From Collinsella tanakaei (lineage in GTDB: Bacteria; Actinomycetota; Coriobacteriia; Coriobacteriales; Coriobacteriaceae), in the NCBI RefSeq assembly GCF_021531055.1, contig NZ_JADYTL010000009.1, forward strand, positions 1 through 64,000: a stretch of 64,000 nt of DNA, given 5' to 3'. The translations under genes were made by a program, and so were the position numbers. Under the pieces are notes generated by a model that was not told the DNA's origin, did no database searches, and saw nothing but the letters and a program-made list of their open reading frames with translations. Positions within the stretch are counted from its first letter, which is position 1, and each line of letters opens with the position of its first letter. Shown here piece by piece: positions 40,838 through 49,276 of this stretch.

Positions 40838-42682
40838 CTACGCATTGACGCTCGCGTGGTCGGCGGACGCCTCGGCAGCCTGCTCGCGCACGTGGGCACG
40901 ACCCATCTCGGTCCACTCGGGCTCCTCGTCGGGAAGCGAGCCGGCCTCCTTGGTGAAGAGCTCCTTCAGGCAGTTGTAGGCCACGATGACACCGAGCACC
41001 ATGAGCAGGATCGCAAAGACGAGCTGCAGGCCGGAGGTGGCGATGACCGCGACGCCGGAGGCGGCCAGCGCGTTCACGCAGCCGATCGTGCTCTGCACGA
41101 GCGAGGTGAAGGTGCAGCACAGCAGGAAGGCGACGGGCACGTAGAGCATGAAGCCCTTACGGCCGGTGCACTTGCAGAAGACGGCCAGCGTGATCATGGT
41201 CATGCCGCCGAGCAGCTGGTTGGAGGCACCGAACAGCGGCCAGATGTTGCTGTAGCCGCCAAAGGCGAGCGCAAAGCCCAGGATGAGCGTGAGCACCGTG
41301 GCGACCCAGGTGTTGGATGCGACCTTGGCGGCACCGGTGAGCTCGGCCTGCTCGTTCTCGAGCGCGTCGTTGGTCTGGGCGAAGAACTCCTGGAACGACA
41401 GGCGGCCGATGCGCGCGACGGCGTCGACGGAGGTGAGCGCGAGCGCCGAGACGCACATGGTCATGAACACGGTCGCCAGCGTCTGGTCGACACCGAACGC
41501 GGTCATACCGCGGGCGATACCCTGCGAGAAGATCGAGAACGGCGTGGCGGCGACGCCGTTGTTGAGCGCACCGGTACCGGCGGTATTGAGGTCGGAGAAC
41601 ATGATGGCGGCGAACACGATGGCCAGCACGCCCACGAAGGACTCGACGACCATGGCGCCGTAGCCCACGGGGAGCATATCCTGTTCCTTCTCGACCTGCT
41701 TGGACGAGGTGTTGGTGGACACGAGGCTGTGGAAGCCGGACAGGGCGCCGCAGGCGACCGACACGAACAGCAGCGGGAACACGAAGCTGCCGTTGGCGGC
41801 CATCTCGCCGAAGTCCACGACCATGGGCGCGGTCATCGTTGCTTGGCCGTTGGCGCCGAGCACGAAGATGCCCACCACGGCGCAGGCGATCATGACGAGC
41901 ATCATGATGCTCGTGAGGTAATCGCGCGGCTGCTTGAGCGTCTGGATGGGCATGGCGGCAGCAAACAGCAGGTACACGGCGATGACGGCGAACCAGCCGA
42001 GCTTGGGCAGGTAGACCGGGAACTGCATACCCACGGCGAACATGGCGACGAACAGCACCACGGCGAGCGCCAGCTCGCGTACACCGGAAAGCTGGAAGCG
42101 ACGGTTGAGCCAACCGAAGGCGATGGCCACGAAGGTGAACAGGATCGAGATCGTGCCCGCCGTGCCGCCAGCATACGAGGCGGCAGCATCGACCGCACCG
42201 GACGCGCCATAGGTCGCCTGGAACGTGCCCGCGACCATGTCGACGAACGCGGCGATGACGATGATGGTGAACAGCCAGCTGAACAGCAGGAACAGACGAC
42301 GGCCCGTGCGACCGATATACTTCTCGATCAGCTGGGCGAGCGATTTGCCGTTGTTCTTGACGCTCGCGTACAGCGCACCGAAGTCGTGCACGGCGCCGAA
42401 GAAGATGCCACCCACGAGCACCCACAGCAGCACGGGCAGCCAGCCGAACATCATGGCGGCGATCGTGCCCGTCACGGGGCCGGCACCGCAGATGGAGCTG
42501 AACTGGTGCGAGAACGCGGTGAAGCACGACGCGGGCGAGAAGTTCTTCCCGTCCTCCATGCGGCGCGCGGGCGTGAGCGCATCGCGGTCGACGCCCCACT
42601 TGGCGGCGAGCCACCTACCGTACCCGAGGTAGCCCGCGGCCAGCACGACCGCGGCGACCACCACGACGACGATTCCGTTCAT
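40838..42682 (-). CDS. cstA: CstA-family transporter (carbon starvation protein, pyruvate or peptide uptake)
   Basis: The 614-aa polytopic protein has the CstA hallmarks: LTPARRMEDGKNFSPASC, FSSICGAGPVTGTIAAMMFG, FFGAVHDFGALYASVK and SLAQLIEKYIGRTGRRLF. About 15-16 membrane helices are visible. E. coli CstA and BtsT/YjiY take up pyruvate, and peptides have also been proposed. It is the only gene downstream of an attenuator-like leader (42720-42856), which places an intrinsic terminator 38 nt before the start codon. Confidence 0.94.
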   Translation of the reverse strand: MNGIVVVVVAAVVLAAGYLGYGRWLAAKWGVDRDALTPARRMEDGKNFSPASCFTAFSHQFSSICGAGPVTGTIAAMMFGWLPVLLWVLVGGIFFGAVHDFGALYASVKNNGKSLAQLIEKYIGRTGRRLFLLFSWLFTIIVIAAFVDMVAGTFQATYGASGAVDAAASYAGGTAGTISILFTFVAIAFGWLNRRFQLSGVRELALAVVLFVAMFAVGMQFPVYLPKLGWFAVIAVYLLFAAAMPIQTLKQPRDYLTSIMMLVMIACAVVGIFVLGANGQATMTAPMVVDFGEMAANGSFVFPLLFVSVACGALSGFHSLVSTNTSSKQVEKEQDMLPVGYGAMVVESFVGVLAIVFAAIMFSDLNTAGTGALNNGVAATPFSIFSQGIARGMTAFGVDQTLATVFMTMCVSALALTSVDAVARIGRLSFQEFFAQTNDALENEQAELTGAAKVASNTWVATVLTLILGFALAFGGYSNIWPLFGASNQLLGGMTMITLAVFCKCTGRKGFMLYVPVAFLLCCTFTSLVQSTIGCVNALAASGVAVIATSGLQLVFAILLMVLGVIVAYNCLKELFTKEAGSLPDEEPEWTEMGRAHVREQAAEASADHASVNA

Positions 42683-42719
42683 AGTCGATCCTTTCCCCCG
42701 GAAGCGCTATCGAGACAAA

Positions 42720-42870
42720 CAAAAACGAGGGCCGTCGTATCCGTTCCGACGGCCCTCGTCAACCAGCCGCCCGTTATCCTACGGGCCGGCTGCAACGCAC
42801 ACCAACCCGCATCAGATAATCTGGCGAATAATGGATAGCTGCTGGCGTGCGCGCATGTCTCGATAACCTT
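42720..42870 (-). promoter_or_regulatory. Probable leader-peptide attenuator of cstA
   Basis: Reading down the minus strand there is first a purine-rich AAGAAGAAGG, then a short frame from ATG 42856 to TGA 42812 that would encode MRARQQLSIIRQII. Next comes a hairpin (42764-42792, CAGCCG/CGGCTG with CCCGT/ACGGG). Last is a 12-bp perfect terminator stem (CGAGGGCCGTCG, 42726-42737 with 42747-42758) followed by GTTTTTGTTT. GGGCCG in both stems could allow alternative pairing. This is the architecture of ribosome-mediated attenuation. The rest of the 349-bp gap holds only promoter-like sequence. Confidence 0.65.
42812..42856 (-). CDS. Candidate 14-aa leader peptide upstream of cstA
   Basis: The frame reads MRARQQLSIIRQII and stops before the first leader hairpin. 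Paired Gln codons (CAG CAG) and two Ile-Ile pairs are possible regulatory codons. The purine-rich AAGAAGAAGG begins about 20 nt upstream, a slightly long spacing. Translation is inferred only from the arrangement with the terminator. Confidence 0.5.
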   Translation of the reverse strand: MRARQQLSIIRQII

Positions 42871-43031
42871 CTTCTTGCTTTGCGCGGACCGTGCGTCCGT
42901 GCACTCCTATGAAGCACTGACCAGTCTACGCTTTAGCAAGGCAAAGTCAACCTGCATGGAAAATGTTACGTGTCGGTTTCGTCCGACAAAAGAGGCGCCA
43001 CGGGGCTATTGTCCCGCGGTGCCCGTATGCC

Positions 43032-43847
43032 CTAGCTGAGCAGTGCCGATGCGACCTCGTCCTCGACGCTGTCATCCTCGGACCACACGCCCTCGTCGTC
43101 GCGCTCGAACTCAAGCTCGAGGTCGACGTCGTGGAGCTCGGTCTCGTCGACCGCCTGCATGATCTCGTCGCCCAGCAGGTCGTACAGATCGTCGGTGTCC
43201 ATCGTGTAGACGCTCGGATCGTTGACGAGCTCGCTCATGCGCTGCTCGAGGCGCGGCATGATGTCGGCGAACGACTTGCAGGTCATCGTGACGTAACACA
43301 CCGCCTCGTCGTTGGCCTCATCGACCTCGACCGCCGTGATGTCGTAGTCGAGCCCGTCGAGCATCGAGCCGACGAACTCCTCGCCCGACACCCCGAACTG
43401 CCCGAGACCGGCCGAATCGTCCAGGTCCTCGACCATCTCGCGATAATCCTCGGAGTTCGGGTCCATCAGCATCTCGAACTGCGAGGCGACGCCCTCGCGG
43501 ATGATCTCCTCGCTCGACGGACCCATGAGCGACGGCACGACAAACGCAGCGACGAGACCGATGACCACGACGACGGCAACCGCCGCGATGGCGATGATCG
43601 GGCCGCGGCCGCGCTTCTTCGCCGAGCCGGCACCGGCATATGCCGAGCTATCCGGCACGACGGGACCGGACTCGGGCTGCTGGGGCGCCGCCGCGGGCGT
43701 CGCGACGGGCTCCGGCGTGGCGGGCGGCACCGGCTCGGAGGCGGGCTCCTGCTCGGGCCCCGACGTCACGGCCTCGATCTTCTGGCCGCAGCTCGTGCAG
43801 AACTTCGAATCGTCGGAGACTTCCTTGCCGCAAAACGGACAGATCAT
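43032..43847 (-). CDS. Zinc-ribbon membrane protein of unknown function
   Basis: The 271-aa protein starts MICPFCGKEVSDDSKFCTSC, a double-CxxC zinc ribbon, after GGAAGGAG. A Pro/Glu/Ala linker leads to one membrane helix (about 82-105, GPIIAIAAVAVVVVIGLVAA). The extracytoplasmic domain of about 165 residues (SSEEIIREGVASQFEMLMDP) resembles DUF5105/DUF4878-like lipoprotein folds, judged only by pattern. It is a single-gene unit between cstA and pyrE. Confidence 0.8.
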   Translation of the reverse strand: MICPFCGKEVSDDSKFCTSCGQKIEAVTSGPEQEPASEPVPPATPEPVATPAAAPQQPESGPVVPDSSAYAGAGSAKKRGRGPIIAIAAVAVVVVIGLVAAFVVPSLMGPSSEEIIREGVASQFEMLMDPNSEDYREMVEDLDDSAGLGQFGVSGEEFVGSMLDGLDYDITAVEVDEANDEAVCYVTMTCKSFADIMPRLEQRMSELVNDPSVYTMDTDDLYDLLGDEIMQAVDETELHDVDLELEFERDDEGVWSEDDSVEDEVASALLS

Positions 43848-43980
43848 AGCTGCTCCTTCCCTGTTATGCGAGCGAGTGACGCACTCGCCGCATGATTGCA
43901 TGATACGGCCCGCTCGTCATGTCCATGACAGCATCCCGTATCCATTTCGTCATGCTTTCCCACCATATCGCACGCAGGCG

Positions 43981-44664
43981 CTACTCCTTGGCGCCGTACT
44001 GCTCGTAGTAGGCGTCGATAGCCGCCTTGATCGCATCGTCGATCACCACATGGCCGGCGACCTCGCGGTTGTAGAGATGTTCGACGACCTCGGCCATGCT
44101 CACGATGGACGCGACGGGGAACCCGTACTTGTCCTGGATCTCGGCCTGCGCGGTTTTGACGCCGCCCTTGCCGACTTCCATGCGGTTAAGCGACACGATC
44201 AGGCCCTTGACCTCGACATCGGCCGCAGCCTTGAGCTTAGGATAGGTCTCGTCGATCGACTTGCCCGACGTGGTGACATCCTCGACCATCACGACGCGGT
44301 CGCCGTCGGCGAGTTCGTAGCCGAGCATGCCTCCCTTGTCCGCGCCGTGGTCCTTGACCTCCTTGCGGTCGGAACAGTACTTGACCTCCTTGCCGTACAA
44401 CTCGTGCAAGGCGATCGCCGTGACGACGGACAGGGGGATGCCCTTATAGGCAGGCCCGAACACGACGTCGAAGTCGAGGCCGAAGTTGTCGTGGATCGCG
44501 CGGGCGTAGTACTCGCCCAGGCGCTTGAGCTGCTCGCCGGTCACGTAGGCGCCGGCGTTCATGTAGAACGGCGAGGTGCGTCCGCTCTTGAGCGTGAACT
44601 CGCCGAATTTGAGCACGTCGGACTCGACCATGAACTCGATGAATTCCTGCTTGTATGCTTCCAT
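43981..44664 (-). CDS. pyrE: Orotate phosphoribosyltransferase
   Basis: PyrE makes orotidine monophosphate in pyrimidine synthesis. The 227-aa product has FGEFTLKSGRTSPFYMNAGA, the substrate loop CSDRKEVKDHG and the PRPP motif VVMVEDVTTSGKS. The ATG at 44664 has GGAAGG upstream; more upstream in-frame ATGs lack one. It stands alone, not in a pyr operon. The 424 bp between it and ilvD hold both divergent promoters and a GAAAA-TTTTC palindrome. Confidence 0.95.
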   Translation of the reverse strand: MEAYKQEFIEFMVESDVLKFGEFTLKSGRTSPFYMNAGAYVTGEQLKRLGEYYARAIHDNFGLDFDVVFGPAYKGIPLSVVTAIALHELYGKEVKYCSDRKEVKDHGADKGGMLGYELADGDRVVMVEDVTTSGKSIDETYPKLKAAADVEVKGLIVSLNRMEVGKGGVKTAQAEIQDKYGFPVASIVSMAEVVEHLYNREVAGHVVIDDAIKAAIDAYYEQYGAKE

Positions 44665-44913
44665 GCCCATCCTTCCATCTATCGCCGCCCGCAGGCGGAC
44701 GCGTTTGTGCGTGCCCTCATGATACCAGCGCTTCCGCACCGCCGACGCGCGATGATCGGACGGAGCGGGCGATAACCGCCGACAGTCGGTGAACAAACTC
44801 GTCGCACGCGGTTCGGCAATAAGAAAATTCTTTCGATTGAGTGCCTGCCGCATGGTGTGAAATGGTGTGGTTCGAGGTCGCATTTCACCATATGTGAGCA
44901 GCGGTTTCCCATT

Positions 44914-44930
44914 GGAAAAAAATTTTCTCC
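44914..44930. promoter_or_regulatory. GAAAA-TTTTC palindrome upstream of the IlvD/Edd gene
   Basis: GGAAAAAAATTTTCTCC has arms GAAAA/TTTTC around AAA. It resembles the two AT-rich sites in the promoter region of the PTS operon and rpiR-type gene at 56.1-56.4 kb, and RpiR-family proteins often bind GAAA...TTTC operators. It is a candidate operator only. Confidence 0.4.
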
Positions 44931-45088
44931 GGTTGGCGAAAAGTCCTTGCCAAGTCCGTTGGCTTTAGGCCACTATAGTGCTATACGGACGCGTCTCGCC
45001 ACGGTGCCGCGTCCGAATCCTCTATCTGACATCGTCGTCATGACGAAGAAGGCTCCGCAGAGGGGAGCCACGAGGAAAGGAGTTTTCT

Positions 45089-46732
45089 GTGGTACGCGCA
45101 ATCGACAAGCTTGAGCCCTTCCAGAGGGCGATCACCAAGGCGCACCTCGCCTCCACCGGCGTCGCCGTCGATTCCCTCGAGAATCCCGACAAGCCGCTGA
45201 TCGCCATCGCGAACAGCTGGAACGAGATGTGCCCCGGCCATGAGCCGCTGCGCCAGCTCGCGTCCGAGGTCAAGAAGGGCATCCTCGAGGCCGGTGGCGA
45301 GCCCATCGAGTTCAACACCATCGCCATCTGCGACGGCATCGCCCAGGGCCACGCCGGCATGCACTACAGCCTCCCGCATCGCGAGATCATCGCCGACTCC
45401 TGCGAGGCCCAGATCCTCGGTCTGAACGTCTTCGACGGCGTCGTCTACATGGCAAGCTGCGACAAGATCGTGCCCGCTATGCTCATGGCCGCCGGCCGCA
45501 TCAACCTGCCGGCCGCCCTCGTGTCCGCCGGCCCCTGCTGGGACGAGATCAAGCCGAGCGACTCCAAGGCCCTGCGCGCGTCCTTCCTGCGCGGCGAGGC
45601 CACCGAGCTCGACGTCATCGAGGGCACGCTCAAGTACTACACCGGCCCCGGCATCTGCCCGTTTTTGGGTACCGCCAACAGCATGTGCTGCCTGGCTGAG
45701 GGCCTGGGCATGATGGTGCCCGGCGGCGCGCTGCAGCCCGCCCCCACCGCCATGCGCCGCTTCCTGGCCCGCCGCACCGGCGCCGCCGTCGTCGACCTGG
45801 TCCGCAAGGGCATCAAGCCGAGCGACATCATGACCGAGGCCGCGTTCCAGAACGCCGTGACCCTGCTCGCCTCCATCGGCGGCTCCCTCAATGCCCTGCT
45901 GCACCTGCCGGCCATCGCCGCCGAGCTCGGCCTCGAGGTCACCTGGGCCCAGGTCGCCGAGACCACGAGCCGCGTGCCGCTGATCACCAACATCACGCCC
46001 AACGGCGACATGTCCTGCATCAACCTCTACAAGGCCGGCGGCATCCCGGCCGTCCTCAAGACCATCGAGAAGGACCTCGACCTGTCCGTCATGACCATCA
46101 ACGGCAAGACCATGGGCGAGAACCTCGAGGGCGACATCCCCGTCGACCGTTCCGTCATCCGCACGCAGGACGACCCCGCCTCCGTCGCCAACGGCATCCA
46201 GGTCCTCTACGGCAACCTCGCTCCCGAGGGCACGCTCGTCAAGACCTCCGCGGTGCCCGCCGACCAGCACACCTTCGACGGTCCGGCCATGTGCTTCAAC
46301 AGCGAGGAGGAGTGCTTCGCCGCCTACAACGCGAACAAGATCCCCGCTGGCACCGCGGTCATCATCCGCTACGAGGGCCCCAAGGGCGGCCCGGGCATGA
46401 AGGAGCTGCACCGCGTCACCGAGATCATGAAGGGCATCCCGGGTTCCGCCGTCATCACCGACGGTCGCTTCTCCGGCGCGTCCGGCGGCCTGTCCGTCGG
46501 CTACCTGTGCCCCGAGGCCGCTGAGGGTGGCCCCATCGCGCTGATCCAGGACGGCGACATGGTCCACATCAACCTGGCCGACAACGCGATCTCCTTCGAC
46601 ATCACCGACGAGGAGCTCGAGGCACGTCGCCAGAACTGGACGCCTGTCGTGCACGACTTCAAGGGCAAGGTCCTCGCGCGCTACCTCAAGGAGGTCGGCC
46701 CCGCCAAGGACGGCGCCCTGCTCGGCGCGTAA
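45089..46732 (+). CDS. ilvD: IlvD/Edd-family dehydratase (dihydroxy-acid dehydratase or sugar-acid dehydratase)
   Basis: The 547-aa protein starts at GTG after AAAGGAG. Family marks: NSWNEMCPGHEPLR, ICDGIAQGHAGMHYSLPHRE, MASCDKIVPAMLMAAGRINL, ANSMCCLAEGLGMMVPGG and VITDGRFSGASGGLSVGY before PEAAEGGPIAL. The order fits dihydroxy-acid dehydratase of valine/isoleucine synthesis. However, the iron-sulfur region reads GPGICPFLGTANSM instead of the common TCxGMxTANSM type, and the N-terminus (IDKLEPFQRAITKAHLASTG) is unusual. Sugar-acid dehydratases belong to the same family, and a sugar-acid operon follows. The ilvD name is the default, not certain. Confidence 0.75.
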   Translation: MVRAIDKLEPFQRAITKAHLASTGVAVDSLENPDKPLIAIANSWNEMCPGHEPLRQLASEVKKGILEAGGEPIEFNTIAICDGIAQGHAGMHYSLPHREIIADSCEAQILGLNVFDGVVYMASCDKIVPAMLMAAGRINLPAALVSAGPCWDEIKPSDSKALRASFLRGEATELDVIEGTLKYYTGPGICPFLGTANSMCCLAEGLGMMVPGGALQPAPTAMRRFLARRTGAAVVDLVRKGIKPSDIMTEAAFQNAVTLLASIGGSLNALLHLPAIAAELGLEVTWAQVAETTSRVPLITNITPNGDMSCINLYKAGGIPAVLKTIEKDLDLSVMTINGKTMGENLEGDIPVDRSVIRTQDDPASVANGIQVLYGNLAPEGTLVKTSAVPADQHTFDGPAMCFNSEEECFAAYNANKIPAGTAVIIRYEGPKGGPGMKELHRVTEIMKGIPGSAVITDGRFSGASGGLSVGYLCPEAAEGGPIALIQDGDMVHINLADNAISFDITDEELEARRQNWTPVVHDFKGKVLARYLKEVGPAKDGALLGA

Positions 46733-46763
46733 TCCGCATCGCCGTATATAGCACAGCGACTCA

Positions 46764-46797
46764 GACCCGGTTGGCCTCCCGCCAGCCGGGTCTTTCT
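46764..46797 (+). terminator. Terminator of the IlvD/Edd gene
   Basis: GACCCGG...CCGGGTC with an inner TTGGC/GCCAG extension, loop CTCCC, followed by TTTCTGT. Confidence 0.85.
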
Positions 46798-46814
46798 GTG
46801 CACCGCTGCCGCGG

Positions 46815-46900
46815 GATGTCAAATTACCCCAGGGGTTTTCCTACACGGGGCGGTGCCCGCACCGCCCCGTGTAGGAAAACCCCTGGGGTAATTTGACATC
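46815..46900. repeat. 86-bp perfect palindrome (42-bp arms, 2-nt loop)
   Basis: The left arm 46815-46856 begins GATGTCAAATTACCCCAGGG and ends CGGGGCGGTGC. The right arm 46859-46900 is its exact reverse complement, with only CC between them. It lies between two independent terminators of convergent genes, so it is not needed to end transcription. Confidence 0.97.
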
Positions 46901-46901
46901 T

Positions 46902-46939
46902 AAAAGACGCCCCGACCGGCGTGAGGCCGATCGGGGCGT
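46902..46939 (-). terminator. Terminator of the sugar-acid/HPr operon
   Basis: On the minus strand an ACGCCCCGA/TCGGGGCGT stem with an inner CGGCC-like extension is followed by TCTTTTA. Confidence 0.85.
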
Positions 46940-46963
46940 GCGCAACGCGTATGTGCGGATGGC

Positions 46964-47236
46964 CTACTCGCCGCAGCCGCTGTTGATGAGCTCGACGAGC
47001 GCCTTCACGGCCTCTTGCTCATCCTCGCCGTCGGCGGCGATGACGATGGTGGTGCCGCAGGCCAAGCCCTGGGTCATGAGGGCGAGCATGCTCTTGGCGT
47101 TAACGCCGTCACCCTCGGCATCGGCCTTCTTGACGGTCACGTTGGACTTGAAGCCGGCAGCCGTCTTGCAGAACAGCGACGCGGGACGGGCGTGAAGGCC
47201 GGTGGCGTTGACGATCGTGGTCTCCTCGGAATACAT
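46964..47236 (-). CDS. ptsH: Phosphocarrier protein HPr
   Basis: HPr passes phosphate from enzyme I to PTS IIA domains. The 90-aa product has the active-site His15 in NATGLHARPAS and the regulatory serine region VNAKSMLALMTQGL, here at Ser49 because of a small insertion (ADAEGDG). The start has AAAGGAGAG. Enzyme I is not in the window. The gene closes a long same-strand run from the mannose-type PTS genes, so it may be a dedicated HPr or the housekeeping one. Confidence 0.95.
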   Translation of the reverse strand: MYSEETTIVNATGLHARPASLFCKTAAGFKSNVTVKKADAEGDGVNAKSMLALMTQGLACGTTIVIAADGEDEQEAVKALVELINSGCGE

Positions 47237-47340
47237 GGGACTCTCTCCTTTGCTCGGTGAGCCTGGGCTCAACATGTGGCGCAAACACAACGCATTCGCG
47301 CATATCAACTTTATATTTTAGGGCACAGCCGCGAAGTTCG

Positions 47341-48429
47341 CTACACCATCTCGCGAACGGCCTCGTGCAAGCGCTGACGGTCAGCCGGGTCGTCGCTGTT
47401 GTAGTGGCGCGAATTGACGATGTACTCCTCGATGATGTCGAGGTTCTCCTCGGTGGGCTCGATACCGAGCTCGCCCAGGGTGAGGGGGAGATCCATCTTG
47501 CGCATGAAGTCGCGCAGCTCCTCCTCCTTATCCTTCAGGCCGTTGAAGTACAGCTGGCAGAACAGGCCCACGGCGACGATCTCGCCATGGATGGCCTCGG
47601 CGGCCTCATGCGTGAAGTGCGTGCGGACGCCGTCGTAGATCACGTGCGCGAGCTCGGACTGGCGGAAGCTCTTGGTGGTGTTGGCGATCACGCCGGTGGT
47701 GATGACGTTCAGGAAAGCCATGTCGGTGAGGTTCTTGGTGACCTCGCCGGCGCGGTTGTCCTCGATGGCGGGCAGCGCGATCTTCTCGAGCACGCCGTAG
47801 ACATATGCGGCCATGTTGAAGGCGGTGTACACGTCGATGGGCGTATCCTCGAGGTGCATCTCGGGCTGGCCGTTCAGCATCTCGATCTTCTTGGCCATGG
47901 CGTCCATGACACCGGCGGCGTTGTAGCGGTGCGGGCACGCGGCGATGACGTCGAGGTCCATGTACACGCCGTCGATCTCGTGGTCGAAGCGCCAGGAACG
48001 CAGCTTGCCGCCCTCGGCGGTGTACATGACGCTCATGCAGGTGAACGGTGCGCAGGTGGATGCGGACGTGGGGATGTTGATGGCGCCCAGATGCGCCACC
48101 TCGCCCACGGCCTTGGCAAGGTCGGTGATCTTTCCGCCGCCGACGCCCACGATCTCGTCGCAACCGGCCTCGTGTGCCTTGGCGGCCAACTCCTCGGCGC
48201 CCTCGTAGCAGCACCAACCCGTCCAGATCTCGAGCTGCCACTCCACGCCGGCGGCCTCCATGCTCGGGACCAGGCGGTCCTTGACCGCATCCCACGAGCG
48301 CGGACCGGCGACGATCAGCATCTTGTTACCGAAACGCTTGAGCTCATCGCCCATCTGCTCCAACAGGCCGCGCTCGCAGCGCACGCGCCCGGCGCCGAAT
48401 TTGATCGCAGTATCCAGTTCCACTGCCAT
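47341..48429 (-). CDS. gldA: Glycerol dehydrogenase-family polyol dehydrogenase
   Basis: The 362-aa protein is a group III metal-dependent dehydrogenase. The NAD motif is VGGGKITDLAKAVG, followed by NIPTSASTCAPFT. Metal ligands are expected in AGVMDAMAKKIE (Asp), ELAHVIYDGV (His) and EAIHGEIVAVGL (His). Its place after an aldolase and dehydratases suggests a sugar-derived hydroxyketone or polyol substrate, not necessarily glycerol. A long GC-rich hairpin (48473-48527) separates it from the aldolase gene. Confidence 0.88.
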   Translation of the reverse strand: MAVELDTAIKFGAGRVRCERGLLEQMGDELKRFGNKMLIVAGPRSWDAVKDRLVPSMEAAGVEWQLEIWTGWCCYEGAEELAAKAHEAGCDEIVGVGGGKITDLAKAVGEVAHLGAINIPTSASTCAPFTCMSVMYTAEGGKLRSWRFDHEIDGVYMDLDVIAACPHRYNAAGVMDAMAKKIEMLNGQPEMHLEDTPIDVYTAFNMAAYVYGVLEKIALPAIEDNRAGEVTKNLTDMAFLNVITTGVIANTTKSFRQSELAHVIYDGVRTHFTHEAAEAIHGEIVAVGLFCQLYFNGLKDKEEELRDFMRKMDLPLTLGELGIEPTEENLDIIEEYIVNSRHYNSDDPADRQRLHEAVREMV

Positions 48430-48544
48430 AGTTCCCTCTTTCTCCCTTTCCTTGATGCTCGTGAACAGGGTATCTTTCGGCGCACAGCGGGCGCGATGCC
48501 CCTGCAGCCCACCGTGCGCCGGAAAGACCGAAACGGTCCCGCGG

Positions 48545-49204
48545 CTAGCCGCGAATCTCGCGGACGGCAGCCGCGGCGTCAGCGGTCAGGGCCTCGACGC
48601 GCGAGAAGTCGCCATCGGCGAACAGGTTGGGCTTAACCATCCAGGTGCCGCCCGCGGCGAGAATCGCCTTGGAGCCCAAGAAGTCGCGCACATTGTCAGG
48701 GCTCACGCCACCGGTGGGCATAAAGCGATGGCCGACGAACACGGCAGCAAGGGCTTCGATGGCCTTCAGGCCGCCGTAGAGGTTGGCCGGGAAGAACTTG
48801 GTGATGTCGAAGCCAAGGTTGATGAGGGTGGTCAGCTCGGCGGGGGTCACGCCGCCGGGGATGAGGTTGACCTCATGCTCCAGACACCAATCGATGATGG
48901 CCATGTCGTAACCCGGCGACACGATGAACTTCGCGCCGGCGTCGACGGCCTTTTTGCACTGCTCGAGATTCACGACGGTACCGGCACCGACGAGGATGTC
49001 GGGGCACTTCTCGGCCATCTCGTGGATGCAGTCGGCGGCCGCCGCGGTGCGGAAGGTCACCTCGGCGGCAGGCAGACCGCCCGCGACCAGCGCGTTGGCC
49101 ATGGGAACCGCGTCCTCGACCTTCTCGAGCACGACGACCGGCACGACGCCCGTCTTCTCGACCTGCTCGTAGAATCCGTTGCTCTTCATGTACTCAGTCG
49201 ACAT
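48545..49204 (-). CDS. eda: KDPG/KHG-type 2-keto-3-deoxy sugar-acid aldolase
   Basis: The 219-aa class I aldolase has the Schiff-base lysine in FDITKFFPANLYGG, the catalytic Glu in AAEVTFRTAAAADCI and the phosphate-binding IVSPGYD and MPTGGVSPDNV segments. It would split a 2-keto-3-deoxy acid (phosphate) to pyruvate and an aldehyde. It follows the split UxaA dehydratase genes in the operon, so it should use their product. Confidence 0.93.
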   Translation of the reverse strand: MSTEYMKSNGFYEQVEKTGVVPVVVLEKVEDAVPMANALVAGGLPAAEVTFRTAAAADCIHEMAEKCPDILVGAGTVVNLEQCKKAVDAGAKFIVSPGYDMAIIDWCLEHEVNLIPGGVTPAELTTLINLGFDITKFFPANLYGGLKAIEALAAVFVGHRFMPTGGVSPDNVRDFLGSKAILAAGGTWMVKPNLFADGDFSRVEALTADAAAAVREIRG

Positions 49205-49276
49205 CGTTGTTCCTCTCTCTTGACGATGGTCCCTTCCTAAAGCTATGCACCACGGAGCGTGCGACGCCGCCCGCCG

